DNA of 64,000 nucleotides. It comes from Nitrosomonas sp. (GTDB lineage: Bacteria; Pseudomonadota; Gammaproteobacteria; Burkholderiales; Nitrosomonadaceae). The position numbers and the translations under genes were made by a program. The stretch lies in NCBI GenBank assembly GCA_016721865.1, contig JADKHF010000044.1:70633-134632 (forward strand), read 5' to 3'. Shown one piece after another: positions 53,279 through 62,202 of the stretch. Within the stretch, counting starts at the first letter, position 1, and the number at the start of each line of letters is the position of its first letter. The notes under the pieces were generated by a model. The model was not told the origin of the DNA, ran no database searches, and worked only from the letters and a program-made list of their open reading frames with translations.

Positions 53279-55078
53279 TCATTTCATAGCCAATCGTTGG
53301 AGCTCTCGCTTTTCTTCGTCGGTTAACATATCCAAAGATTTGCTATGTAATTCAGTCATGCGTTTCTTACGTTTTACTTGCTGTAATTTTTCTAATACTT
53401 CGAAAAACTCTTCTTCCAAATCAATCGCACTACCCCATTCCAAGGTCTCACTTTCAATATCTTCCAGTAATGCTCTATATGGACTATTTTGTAAATAAGT
53501 CAGTATTGAATGCGCAGATTTACTTGCTATCAGCTGAGGGTGCGTATCAAGAAAATCAACCAGCGCTTTTAATGCAACAACTTCTTCACTGTTTTCAGTA
53601 CATTGGACAAGCAAATTTCTGTCTAGTTTAGCGATATAACTCGGGTGATACAACAGCATTCTCGTTAACCGGCGATAGGGCGTAATGGGTTGTTTCCTTG
53701 CTGTATTCTTTATCGCACGAGTCCGGGGCGCACGTTTTATTTGCAACAATTGTTCTAACTCGCCTTGACTAATCCCGCTCAACTCCACCAGGCGTCTTAC
53801 CAGCATCAAAGACAATGCTGGCGCTGCTATTTGCTGCAATAGCGGCTTCGCATCACTGACTAACTTGGCACGTCCTTCACTGGTCTGAAGGTTTGTCTTT
53901 AAACATAATTCTCTGAATAGAAATTCAGACAAAGGCGTTGCTTGCTTAAGCTGCTGCTCAAAGGATTCTTTTCCATACTGATTCACATAACTATCTGGAT
54001 CTGCCCCTTCGGGCAAAAAAAGAAAACTTAGATACTTCCCATCTGAAAGCAATACCAGGCTATTCTCAAGAGCTCGCCACGCTGCCTTCCTGCCTGCTTT
54101 GTCCCCGTCGAAACAAAAAATAATATTATCAGTCTGACGTAAAAGTTTTTGTATATGGAAACTGGTAGTAGCCGTACCCAACGCAGCCACTGCGTAATCA
54201 ATCCCGTGCTGGGAGAGGGCGATGACATCCATATAACCCTCTACAACAATCACACAATTGGCTTCACGTATCGCGCGCCGCGCCGAGCAGAAGTTATATA
54301 ACTCCCGTCCCTTCTCAAATAAAATTGTTTCCGGAGAATTCAGATATTTCGGCTCTTCCTGCTCCAATACCCGGCCACCAAAGCCAATGATCTGACCTTT
54401 CTGATTAAGAATTGGGAACATAATACGATCCCTGAATCGATCATATTGCCTGGCATCGTCGCTGATTATTACTAATCCAGCCTGCTGCAATATTTTCCTG
54501 GTTCTCTCAGATGTATAATCAGTAAAAACGGCTGCGAGATTTTGCCAGCCAGCCGGTGCATAACCAATTGCAAATCGTGCTGCTATCTTCCCGGACAAGC
54601 CGCGTTTCTTGAGATAGGCAATGGCCTTTTCTGAAATCTTGAGCTGCTCGCGATAGAAGCGGGTAGCAACTTGCAGCACACTTAACAGATCCTGTTGCGA
54701 TATTTCCGGGTTATTACTGCTCTGATCGTTCGCTGGATATTGCGACAAATCATCCGCAGCTGTCTGTTTGGAAGAAGTATCCGTCTGTTGCGCAGGTACT
54801 TGCATCCCTACATAGGCTGCCAAGTCCTGCACAGCTTCAACAAAGCCCAAACCACCATATTCCATCAAAAAACTAATGGCATTCCCGTGCGCACCGCAAC
54901 CAAAGCAATGATAAAACTGCTTAGACTGGCTGACAGTAAATGAGGGAGTTCTTTCACTGTGAAACGGGCAGCAAGCAACAAAGTTAGCACCTGCTTTTTT
55001 GAGCGGGACATGACGATCAATCGCATCAACAATATCTACACGATTGAGTAAGTCATAAATAAATGGCTGAGGAATCAT
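53279..55078 (-). CDS. dnaG: DNA primase
   Basis: 599 residues. Zinc-binding CHC2 domain (C37, H40, C58, C61: CCPFHSERTPSF and YHCFGCGAHGN). Toprim catalytic core with VIVVEGYMDVIAL and CFDGDKAGRKAAW, and a C-terminal DnaB-binding helical domain. Makes RNA primers at the replication fork. It lies between yqeY and rpoD, as in many proteobacteria. Confidence 0.96.
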   Translation of the reverse strand: MIPQPFIYDLLNRVDIVDAIDRHVPLKKAGANFVACCPFHSERTPSFTVSQSKQFYHCFGCGAHGNAISFLMEYGGLGFVEAVQDLAAYVGMQVPAQQTDTSSKQTAADDLSQYPANDQSSNNPEISQQDLLSVLQVATRFYREQLKISEKAIAYLKKRGLSGKIAARFAIGYAPAGWQNLAAVFTDYTSERTRKILQQAGLVIISDDARQYDRFRDRIMFPILNQKGQIIGFGGRVLEQEEPKYLNSPETILFEKGRELYNFCSARRAIREANCVIVVEGYMDVIALSQHGIDYAVAALGTATTSFHIQKLLRQTDNIIFCFDGDKAGRKAAWRALENSLVLLSDGKYLSFLFLPEGADPDSYVNQYGKESFEQQLKQATPLSEFLFRELCLKTNLQTSEGRAKLVSDAKPLLQQIAAPALSLMLVRRLVELSGISQGELEQLLQIKRAPRTRAIKNTARKQPITPYRRLTRMLLYHPSYIAKLDRNLLVQCTENSEEVVALKALVDFLDTHPQLIASKSAHSILTYLQNSPYRALLEDIESETLEWGSAIDLEEEFFEVLEKLQQVKRKKRMTELHSKSLDMLTDEEKRELQRLAMK

Positions 55079-55176
55079 TTACCGAAAGCAATCAATAACA
55101 CCCAGCTTCAAGAATAAATAAATTACATCAACTATTGTTTTGTTTAAAAAAACAACCCCAAAGAAGTCGGGCAATC

Positions 55177-55624
55177 TCAGGCTGATATTTTTCCTTTAAT
55201 AAGCATCGACACTTTAGCCATATCTGCACGCCCAGCAAGTTTTGGTTTCAATATGGCCATAACCTTGCCCATATCCTGCATGCCTTTTGCACCGGTTTCT
55301 GAAATCGCTTCAGCAATCAAAGTATCTATTTCAGAGTCTGAAAGCGCTTGTGGCATATATGCGCTTAGAATAACGACCTCATCCTTTCTCAATATTGGCC
55401 AGATCCAATCGCTTTGCTGCTTCATACTGTGCGATAGAATCCTTCCGTTGCTTGAGCATTTTTTCAATAACCGCAATCACTGCGGCATCATCAAGCACGA
55501 TGCGTTCATCGACTTCACGCTGCTTGATAGCGGCCTGCAGCAAACGAATAGTATCTCGCTGTTGGGTAGCACCCGAACGCATAGCTGCTTTCATGTCTTC
55601 AGTAATTCTCTGTCTCAGACTCAT
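55177..55624 (-). CDS. yqeY: GatB/YqeY domain protein (frameshifted)
   Basis: About 148 residues when corrected. Start MSLRQRITEDMKAAMRSG at 55624. The first frame ends LANIEKG; deleting one base of the CC at 55383-55384 continues EKDEVVILSAYMPQALSDSE and then the conserved GKVMAILKPKLAGRADM. This is the tail domain shared with GatB that binds tRNA. Its place between rpsU and dnaG is conserved. The intact flanking sequence suggests a sequencing insertion. Confidence 0.88.
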
Positions 55625-55734
55625 CGCACATTGACACAACGAAGTTAATTGTCTGCTTCAATGATTATTCCGAGAATACTCGAAAATAGCATTTAAGCTA
55701 CATCAAATTCATTTTTCTTCTATTTATATTACGA

Positions 55735-55947
55735 CTAATAAAGCTTAGGAGGTAACAATTGGCTGCGCAAACGTTTATAGTTACGTTTTACAGCTGCTGC
55801 CAGTTTCCGCTTACGTTCCGCCGTCGGTTTTTCATAAAACTCGCGCGCGCGTAATTCCGTCAGTATCCCTGTTTTCTCAATGGAACGTTTAAAACGTCGC
55901 ATTGCAACTTCAAATGGCTCGTTTTCCTTAAGTTTGATAGTCGTCAT
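55735..55947 (-). CDS. rpsU: 30S ribosomal protein S21
   Basis: 70 residues starting MTTIKLKENEPFEVAMRRFK at 55947, with the S21 signature RSIEKTGILTELRAREFYEKPTAERKRK and a basic tail. The longer upstream frame is not coding. First gene of the rpsU-yqeY-dnaG-rpoD cluster. Confidence 0.95.
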   Translation of the reverse strand: MTTIKLKENEPFEVAMRRFKRSIEKTGILTELRAREFYEKPTAERKRKLAAAVKRNYKRLRSQLLPPKLY

Positions 55948-56281
55948 AAATAGGCAAAACCCTTTGGTTAGTTTATAAATAGTACAATTGTATTCTCTAA
56001 TTTGCTCCATACCTTGCAACCGGACGCAACAAAAGCTTTAAATTATAACACCAAGAAGTTTGTTATAAAAGATAAAGTTGCAACAGAAACAAGGAAAATC
56101 GTCGCAACCGGGTAATGTTTTCTGCTCCGAAGCCTGTTCGAATTTGGTTACGATCTTCGCCGTAACTCGAGTCAATGATATAGTGAGCGCTTTCTAAAAT
56201 TTAGCGGCATTCTGCCACAAGACGCGTAGCGCCCACTCAGCGAAAAAATAATCCTTTTCTTCTTCTCAACTTGCCAAAACC
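55948..56281. other. Divergent promoter region between rpsU and ttcA
   Basis: 334 bp without a gene. It should hold the promoters of the rpsU cluster and of ttcA. No repeat or riboswitch-like structure recognised. Confidence 0.4.
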
Positions 56282-57187
56282 ATGCAAAAAAAACAACAGT
56301 ATAATACCAATAAGCTCCACAAACGCTTAAGACGGCAGGTGGGAACAGCGATTGCTGATTTCAACATGATCGAAGCCGGTGATCGGATCATGGTGTGCTT
56401 GTCCGGTGGCAAGGATAGTTATGCGTTGCTGGATATTCTGCGCAATTTACAAGCCCACGCCCCGTTAGAATTTGAACTGATCGCAGTTAATCTAGACCAA
56501 AAACAACCCGGTTTCCCGGAGCAAGTGCTGCCAGGCTATCTGACTGATATTGGCATGCCTTTCCGTATTGTTGAACAAGATACCTACAGTGTCGTAAAAC
56601 GTGTCATTGCAGAAGGAAAAACCACATGTAGCCTTTGTTCACGCTTGCGGCGCGGCGTGTTATATCGCGTCGCCAGTGAATTGGGCGCTACCAAGATAGC
56701 GCTGGGTCATCATCGTGATGATATTCTTGAAACCTTGTTTCTTAACATGTTTTATGGGGGAAAGCTTAAAGCCATGCCACCAAAACTGGTCAGCGATGAC
56801 GGAAAACACATCGTTATCCGGCCACTAGCATATTGCAAGGAAAAAGATTTGGCTGCTTACGCTGAAACAGAAAATTTTCCTATTATTCCGTGCAACCTGT
56901 GCGGATCGCAAAAAAACCTGCAGCGCCAAGCTATCAAAGAAATGATGCAACAATGGGATAAAAAATTTCCCGGCCGGTTGGAAACTATGTTCCGCTCCAT
57001 ACAAAATATTCAGCTATCGCATCTGGCGGATACGTCCCGGTATGATTTTTTTAACTTAAAAGCACAGGGTCAGCCGGTTATCGATGGCGACACCGCATTT
57101 GACGAAGAAACATTTGATCCCACCATCGAAGAAATGCTCCTACCCGCCGCAGAAGAAGCAGACGAGAATCGCCTCGTCTCTGGATAA
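56282..57187 (+). CDS. ttcA: tRNA 2-thiocytidine(32) biosynthesis protein TtcA
   Basis: 301 residues. PP-loop ATP pyrophosphatase motif SGGKDS (41-46), [4Fe-4S]-binding Cys pairs C116-x2-C119 and C204-x2-C207, and the GHHRDDILET segment. Adds sulfur to cytidine 32 of certain tRNAs. Intact; monocistronic. Confidence 0.95.
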   Translation: MQKKQQYNTNKLHKRLRRQVGTAIADFNMIEAGDRIMVCLSGGKDSYALLDILRNLQAHAPLEFELIAVNLDQKQPGFPEQVLPGYLTDIGMPFRIVEQDTYSVVKRVIAEGKTTCSLCSRLRRGVLYRVASELGATKIALGHHRDDILETLFLNMFYGGKLKAMPPKLVSDDGKHIVIRPLAYCKEKDLAAYAETENFPIIPCNLCGSQKNLQRQAIKEMMQQWDKKFPGRLETMFRSIQNIQLSHLADTSRYDFFNLKAQGQPVIDGDTAFDEETFDPTIEEMLLPAAEEADENRLVSG

Positions 57188-57565
57188 TCAACAAAGATCT
57201 CTATGAGAGTTTGGCGGCACCCATTTAAAAGTAGCTGCAACCAAGCCGGCAAAAAGGATATAAACTACCGTGAACACGTTTTCAGGTACAGCGAAGAATA
57301 TGATTTTATGTAGCCATTGCTGAATAAAACTGTTGTCTGTTTCAATCTGACGTAATGTATTTTCCCATCGCGTTAGCGGGCAAACGACACCCAGCAACGA
57401 CTCAGCCACTACCAGTATAATGGCAGCCAGGTGCAAATAACGAAACCAAGGGTTTCTGACAAACGCCAGCTTAAGCCATGCGCCCAGCCAAATGACGGGC
57501 AGGCTTCCAACTACAAACAAAACATAAAGAAAATGAAAAATCAGTACAAAATCGGCCAACAGCAT
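57188..57565 (-). CDS. DUF2784 family membrane protein
   Basis: 125 residues with four TM helices. FVLIFHFLYVLFVVGSLPVIWLG, NPWFRYLHLAAIILVVAESLLGVVCPLTRWEN and HKIIFFAVPENVFTVVYILF are the DUF2784 pattern. Inner-membrane protein of unknown function. The ATG at 57565 is 17 bp after the TlpA-like gene, so the two are co-transcribed. The 3' end abuts ttcA. Confidence 0.88.
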   Translation of the reverse strand: MLLADFVLIFHFLYVLFVVGSLPVIWLGAWLKLAFVRNPWFRYLHLAAIILVVAESLLGVVCPLTRWENTLRQIETDNSFIQQWLHKIIFFAVPENVFTVVYILFAGLVAATFKWVPPNSHRDLC

Positions 57566-57582
57566 GTTTTAAAATGATGTCG

Positions 57583-58170
57583 TCAAACGGCCTGTTTAGG
57601 CTGCTCAGCTTGAGGATTCTCTTTTAATAACGGAATCACCACTTTTTCCAGTTTGTTCAAATGAACACGGCCCAAATAGGTTTCAACAATTTCACCGGAA
57701 CGATTAATAACCACGGTGTAGGGTAAAGCGGATTGCCGGTTACCCGCTGCTTCAGCCAACGCCCAAGTATGAAAACTGCCGACCAGTACCGGATAATTGA
57801 TACCAAATTCCTCACTATAAGCCTTTACTTTATCCGCTTGATCAATGGCGATTCCCACAATAACCAGACCCTGTTCGCGGAATTTTTCCTGCGCTGCAAT
57901 AAATTCAGGGATTTCCTCACGACAGGGCGTACACCAGGTAGCCCAAAAATTCACCACGATCACATTACCCAGCCATTGCGAAATGGCCTGATTTTCTCCC
58001 TGAATATCCGGTAAATTTGCAGTAAGAATTGCTTTTGCACCTTGTTGACTGGCTTCACTGGAAAGGACAGTTGGCGAACCACCCATGAGCTGTGCCCGCA
58101 ACATAAAACCCGTAGTTATTGCAAGAGCAGCCAAAGCTAAATATATTAATAGTTGTCTCAATTTTGCCAT
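57583..58170 (-). CDS. TlpA-like periplasmic thioredoxin (thiol-disulfide reductase)
   Basis: 195 residues. N-terminal membrane anchor (LLIYLALAALAITTGFML), then a thioredoxin fold with active site WATWCTPCREE (C80, C83) and the cis-Pro in ALPYTVVINRSG. TlpA/ResA/CcmG type; likely reduces periplasmic disulfides or apocytochromes c. Located 60 bp after dsbD, which could supply its electrons. Confidence 0.9.
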   Translation of the reverse strand: MAKLRQLLIYLALAALAITTGFMLRAQLMGGSPTVLSSEASQQGAKAILTANLPDIQGENQAISQWLGNVIVVNFWATWCTPCREEIPEFIAAQEKFREQGLVIVGIAIDQADKVKAYSEEFGINYPVLVGSFHTWALAEAAGNRQSALPYTVVINRSGEIVETYLGRVHLNKLEKVVIPLLKENPQAEQPKQAV

Positions 58171-58230
58171 TACGATTCCTTTAAATGAAGCAATGCCCGA
58201 GATGGATCGCTTTTCTATCTGGTATTCTTA

Positions 58231-60168
58231 TTAAAGCAGTACCGCATTCAGCACGGTCAGAAAATCATTTTTGTTCAGAAAACCAATAACTTTGATATTC
58301 GGAATGTCATTACCCTGACGATCCATAAACAAAATGCCCGGCGGTCCAAACAATTTAAATCGTTTGAGTAAGTCCATATCATCCGGCGTACCATCGGTCA
58401 CATCGATCTCAAGCAGAACAACATCCTTCAGGCGGGATTGCACCTTGGTATCGGAAAAGGTAAAGCGATCCATTTCCTTACATGAAACGCACCAATCCGC
58501 ATGAACTCTGACCAAAATGTATTTATCCCTGGATTGCTGAATGCGGTTTTCCAGCTCAATAATGGTTTTCACCCGCTGGAAAGGTAGAGATGCATAACTG
58601 GAAGCCGCAGCTTCTCCACTATTAATTGTACTCGCGCTTGTCATATTTATTTTTGAAAGCGGCTGCAAAACATCTCGGCCGCCAGACAAGATGCCAATCA
58701 ACAAGGCGATGCCAACCAGCAGCGCAATAACACCGACGCCCTTGAGAAATTTCTGCAGCCCCGAAGCCCTTTCCGGCAGCGGGTCAATCGCATGCAGATA
58801 AATAGCCGAGATGATCAACAACGCAGCCCACAATGACATATGTATCACTTCGTTTATGACGGGCGAAATCAGCCAAATAGCAACCGCCAGCAACAACACA
58901 CCAAAAAATTGCTTGATCGATTCCATCCATACCCCGGCTCTCGGTAATAACGCCCCTGCCGATGCGCCCAGCAGCAGCAACGGAACGCCCATACCCAGCG
59001 CCATGACAAACAACGCTGAGCCGCCCAAAATCACATCACGGGTTTGGCTGATATACAGCAAGGCCCCTGCCAGTGGCGCTGCGACACACGGTCCGACTAT
59101 CAATGCAGATAGCGCCCCCATGCCGAAAACTCCGGTTAAATGTCCGCCTTTCAGGTGCCCGGCTTCCTCTGATAATTTGGTTTGCAGTGCTCCGGGCAAT
59201 TGCAGCTCGTAAAAGCCAAACATCGAAAACGACAGCAATACAAATATCACCGCAAAGGTGCCCAACACCCAAACATTTTGCAGCGCCGCCGACAGCATCG
59301 CGCCCGACAACCCCGCAGCTACACCAGCGATGGCATAAGTGATTGCCATACCCAGTACATAAGCCAGCGCCAGGATAAATCCATGACCCTTGGTCACATG
59401 CTTGCCGCGATTGGCAATAATTCCCGATAAAATCGGGAACATCGGAAACACGCAGGGTGTAAACGCAAGCAGCAGGCCGATGCCGAAAAACCCTGTCAGA
59501 ATCAACCAGAAATCACCGGTCTGAAACATCAGATCAATTTTGTACGCTTCGGTTTCGATGGCAGGAGCTCTGGACGGCGCCTGAAACAATTCAGCGGTCG
59601 CATCAATCCCTGCTGCAGATGCTTGACCGCTCGCCGCTTCAGCAACAGCACCGATCGCTGCTTTCACCGCCGGTAATGTCAGATCGATGGCTTTGTGAAT
59701 GGGTGCATAACACACTCCGACCGGCTCATTGCAACCTTGGTAAGTAGCCGACAGTGTCAGCGGTTGTTCGCTCGCGGGATCCGCGCGTTTTAACGCGATG
59801 ATGGCCTGAATGGGGCTGTAATAAACTTCTGTCTGACCAAAAGTCTGGTCTTCCTTCATTTTTCCGGGTGGTAAAGTTACTTTTTCAATTACCATGCCGG
59901 GTTGTTTCGGCTCAAATGTAATTTTATCGCGATAGAGATAATAATCCTTCGCCGGGGTCAATTTGGCAATCAGCGTATTGCCATCACGCACTTCCACCGA
60001 AATCTTGAATGCTTCATCGGGCGGCAAAAGTTCTTGTGGATTGATTTGTCCCAGATTGATGCCCAACCCCTGCAATTTTGAAAACAAACTGAAGGAGCCG
60101 CCTTCCTGCGCAGAAACAGGTGTACTGGTCAGACATAATATCAGTAACAGAAATTGGAATAGGCTCAT
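58231..60168 (-). CDS. dsbD: Thiol:disulfide interchange protein DsbD
   Basis: 645 residues. Signal peptide (FLLLILCLTSTPVSAQ), N-terminal immunoglobulin-like domain with its Cys pair (GCNEPVGVCYAPIHK), eight TM helices with the LAFTPCVFPMFPIL and GPCVAAPLAGALLY cysteines, and a C-terminal thioredoxin domain with WCVSCKEMD. Carries electrons from cytoplasmic thioredoxin to periplasmic partners such as the TlpA-like protein next door. All redox cysteines present. Confidence 0.95.
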   Translation of the reverse strand: MSLFQFLLLILCLTSTPVSAQEGGSFSLFSKLQGLGINLGQINPQELLPPDEAFKISVEVRDGNTLIAKLTPAKDYYLYRDKITFEPKQPGMVIEKVTLPPGKMKEDQTFGQTEVYYSPIQAIIALKRADPASEQPLTLSATYQGCNEPVGVCYAPIHKAIDLTLPAVKAAIGAVAEAASGQASAAGIDATAELFQAPSRAPAIETEAYKIDLMFQTGDFWLILTGFFGIGLLLAFTPCVFPMFPILSGIIANRGKHVTKGHGFILALAYVLGMAITYAIAGVAAGLSGAMLSAALQNVWVLGTFAVIFVLLSFSMFGFYELQLPGALQTKLSEEAGHLKGGHLTGVFGMGALSALIVGPCVAAPLAGALLYISQTRDVILGGSALFVMALGMGVPLLLLGASAGALLPRAGVWMESIKQFFGVLLLAVAIWLISPVINEVIHMSLWAALLIISAIYLHAIDPLPERASGLQKFLKGVGVIALLVGIALLIGILSGGRDVLQPLSKINMTSASTINSGEAAASSYASLPFQRVKTIIELENRIQQSRDKYILVRVHADWCVSCKEMDRFTFSDTKVQSRLKDVVLLEIDVTDGTPDDMDLLKRFKLFGPPGILFMDRQGNDIPNIKVIGFLNKNDFLTVLNAVLL

Positions 60169-60184
60169 CGGTATTCAGTATTAT

Positions 60185-60511
60185 TTAATCGAGTGGTTGT
60201 GTTTCATTGGCGATCCACTGCAAATAAGCAGGTAATCCGTTTAGGATAGGAACCATAATCACTTCCGGAAGTTCATAAGGATGCATTATCTTGATCAACT
60301 GTTCAACCTGGTCATAGTGCTGCCGCAGGGTTTTGATCATAACGGGTATTTCATCTGCCGATTCAACTTTGCCTTGCCAGTGATAAATCGAAGTACATGG
60401 ACTCAACACATTGACACAAGCCCCCAGGTGCTGTGCAATCAACGCTTCGGCTAATGCAACCGCACCCTTTTTATCGGGGAAATTAGTCATAACAAGGATT
60501 GGTTCTAGCAC
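60185..60511 (-). CDS. cutA: CutA1 divalent-cation tolerance protein
   Basis: 108 residues with the CutA fold motifs MTNFPDKKGAVALAEALIAQHLGACVNV, SIYHWQGKVE, MIKTLRQ and MHPYELPEVIMVPI. Forms trimers; linked to copper tolerance in E. coli, exact role debated. GTG start at 60511. 16 bp before dsbD, the same gene order (cutA-dsbD) as in E. coli. Confidence 0.93.
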   Translation of the reverse strand: MLEPILVMTNFPDKKGAVALAEALIAQHLGACVNVLSPCTSIYHWQGKVESADEIPVMIKTLRQHYDQVEQLIKIMHPYELPEVIMVPILNGLPAYLQWIANETQPLD

Positions 60512-60670
60512 AATGAAAAGGAATTTTTATTAACGGTGAATTACGAAAAATCAATTTTACTCTGCTTATCATATAAATTCACTGATGCGACGCCGCACTT
60601 TGACATACTGGGCATACCTTGCCAACAGGCATATACTTCAAAAAAACAATTTACGATAGGATATGAACAG

Positions 60671-60868
60671 ATGAAAGGATTATTTAATTTGGTAATAACG
60701 CTATCTATTATTACCCCGGTCACAATATTTTTTGGCTACATCATCATGGATGAAGGCGATCAATTTACTGCCGAGCACTATATGGTAACGGGGTTGAGCA
60801 CAATTCCGCTTATTTTCGCGCTGCTGGTTAAATTTTTGATGACTGGCGCTGAAAAGGACAAAGAATAA
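60671..60868 (+). CDS. Small two-helix membrane protein, unknown function
   Basis: 65 residues from the ATG at 60671: MKGLFNLVITLSIITPVTIFFG, then IIMDEGDQFTAEHYMVTGLSTIPLIFALLVKF and a charged end. The longer frame from 60536 is less likely. A weak AGGA lies upstream. A partial palindrome (ATGCGACGCCGCACT, 60585-60599) upstream resembles the inner part of the 12-31 kb operators but is too degenerate to call. Confidence 0.5.
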   Translation: MKGLFNLVITLSIITPVTIFFGYIIMDEGDQFTAEHYMVTGLSTIPLIFALLVKFLMTGAEKDKE

Positions 60869-60881
60869 ATAATCAGCGGCA

Positions 60882-61030
60882 TATAGGGCATCTCTAAAAA
60901 TTCCAAGTTCTAAACAAAACGAGGTGTGAACAAAAAATGGTGACGCAGCATATGTCAGATATTTAAGGAAACATTTTTTGCGAGCAACAACGTGTTGTAA
61001 CGAAATTTGGATTTTTAGAGACGCCCTATA
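60882..61030. repeat. 150-bp miniature inverted-repeat element, copy 2
   Basis: Full-length copy of the element at 16552-16701. Ends TATAGGGCATCTCTAAAAAT and, read in reverse, TATAGGGCGTCTCTAAAAAT. The outer TATA may include a TA target duplication. Non-coding. It lies between the convergent small membrane protein and the cyclodeaminase-family gene. Confidence 0.75.
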
Positions 61031-61086
61031 CTCAAAATCAAAAGTAAACACGAGGCTCCGTGGCAAAACCACGGGGAATCGCAAGT

Positions 61087-62076
61087 TTAATCAATCAGCG
61101 TGCCCTGTGAACTTTCACAGGCACGCTGATAAGCCAATACTGCCACCGCCAGATCCCCTATCGCCAGACCCCGGAAAACAAAAGCTGTCCGTTCATCATC
61201 GCTGCAGCGGCCAACGGCATCACCAGTTACCAAATTTGTCAGATCGCCGCAAACCAGCGCCGGATCAACCAAGGGTTTAGGCATGCTGGCTTCCTGTTTC
61301 AGGTCATCGACAATAATCCGATCAAATGCAGACATGCTTTCCACCAGCCACGGCGCGGCCAGATCGGTCATCGTGACAAAAGCGCCGGGTTTTAACCAAC
61401 GGGCATCCAGAAATGGAACCAATTGTGGCGCCAGTGTTACGGAAGTAACGATCAAGTCAGCATCGCTAACCGCTTCCTGTGCAGTTTGACTGGCAATAGC
61501 CATCAGCCCCATGTTTTCCGCGCTGCGACAGAATGCATCGCGGCTGGCGGTTCCACGACCAAACGCTTGAATCTGTTTTAACGGAAACATTGCAGCCAAC
61601 GCCTGCAAATGACTGTGCGCTTGCACACCACAACCGATAAACGCAGCGATGGATGCATCACGCCGAGCAAGCCGTTTGGCAGCCACCGCACTTAATCCGG
61701 CAGTCCGTACCGCAGTGACCCAGTTGCCGTCGATTATCGCGAGCGGCAATCCACTCCGGCTATCCAGTAAAGTCACCAACGCATTGATACTCTCGAACCC
61801 GTACTTCGGGTTATCCGGATTCAGCACCAGGGCTTTGACCGCAAGAAACGGAGGATCATCGGCAGCCGCCAGTGTCGCCATCATATACCGGCCATCCGGC
61901 GGGGTGATCACTGCTTTTGGCGCATTCCAGGCCTGCTGCAGATTTTGTTCAAGAATCAGGTGTTCGATGCTGGCAACAATCTCCTGAACAGTCAGTTGCA
62001 GAGATTGCAGTAAATCCCGGGATAAATAACGAATACAGGGCGTCATCCGGGCTACAGTTTTTTTGCTATCACTCAT
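61087..62076 (-). CDS. Ornithine cyclodeaminase/mu-crystallin family protein
   Basis: 329 residues. N-terminal dimerisation part with GRYMMATLAA; Rossmann domain with VTAVRTAGLSAVAAKRLARRDA and AAFIGCGVQAHSHLQALAAM; then DLIVTSVTL. The family includes ornithine cyclodeaminase, alanine dehydrogenase (archaeal) and ketimine or imino-acid reductases, so the substrate cannot be fixed. No biosynthetic neighbours. Intact. Confidence 0.88.
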   Translation of the reverse strand: MSDSKKTVARMTPCIRYLSRDLLQSLQLTVQEIVASIEHLILEQNLQQAWNAPKAVITPPDGRYMMATLAAADDPPFLAVKALVLNPDNPKYGFESINALVTLLDSRSGLPLAIIDGNWVTAVRTAGLSAVAAKRLARRDASIAAFIGCGVQAHSHLQALAAMFPLKQIQAFGRGTASRDAFCRSAENMGLMAIASQTAQEAVSDADLIVTSVTLAPQLVPFLDARWLKPGAFVTMTDLAAPWLVESMSAFDRIIVDDLKQEASMPKPLVDPALVCGDLTNLVTGDAVGRCSDDERTAFVFRGLAIGDLAVAVLAYQRACESSQGTLID

Positions 62077-62202
62077 AATTCAGAACCTTACTGTGTTTTT
62101 CGTTGTCTCTGCCGGATTAATTGAAAGTTGGTCATATTGACAGTCAGTGCTATAATGCTGCCCCCACCGCAACAACTAACAGCTTATTTTTGAGGAATTA
62201 TT

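Noticed and set aside
55420..55436. TGTGCGATAGAATCC motif resembling the operator half-site
   Set aside because: It lies inside yqeY and has no matching second half.
60585..60599. An eleventh Crp-type operator upstream of the small membrane gene at 60671
   Set aside because: Only the inner ATGCG...CGCAC part matches; the outer TGTG/CACA positions and the central TA are lost, so it is within chance.
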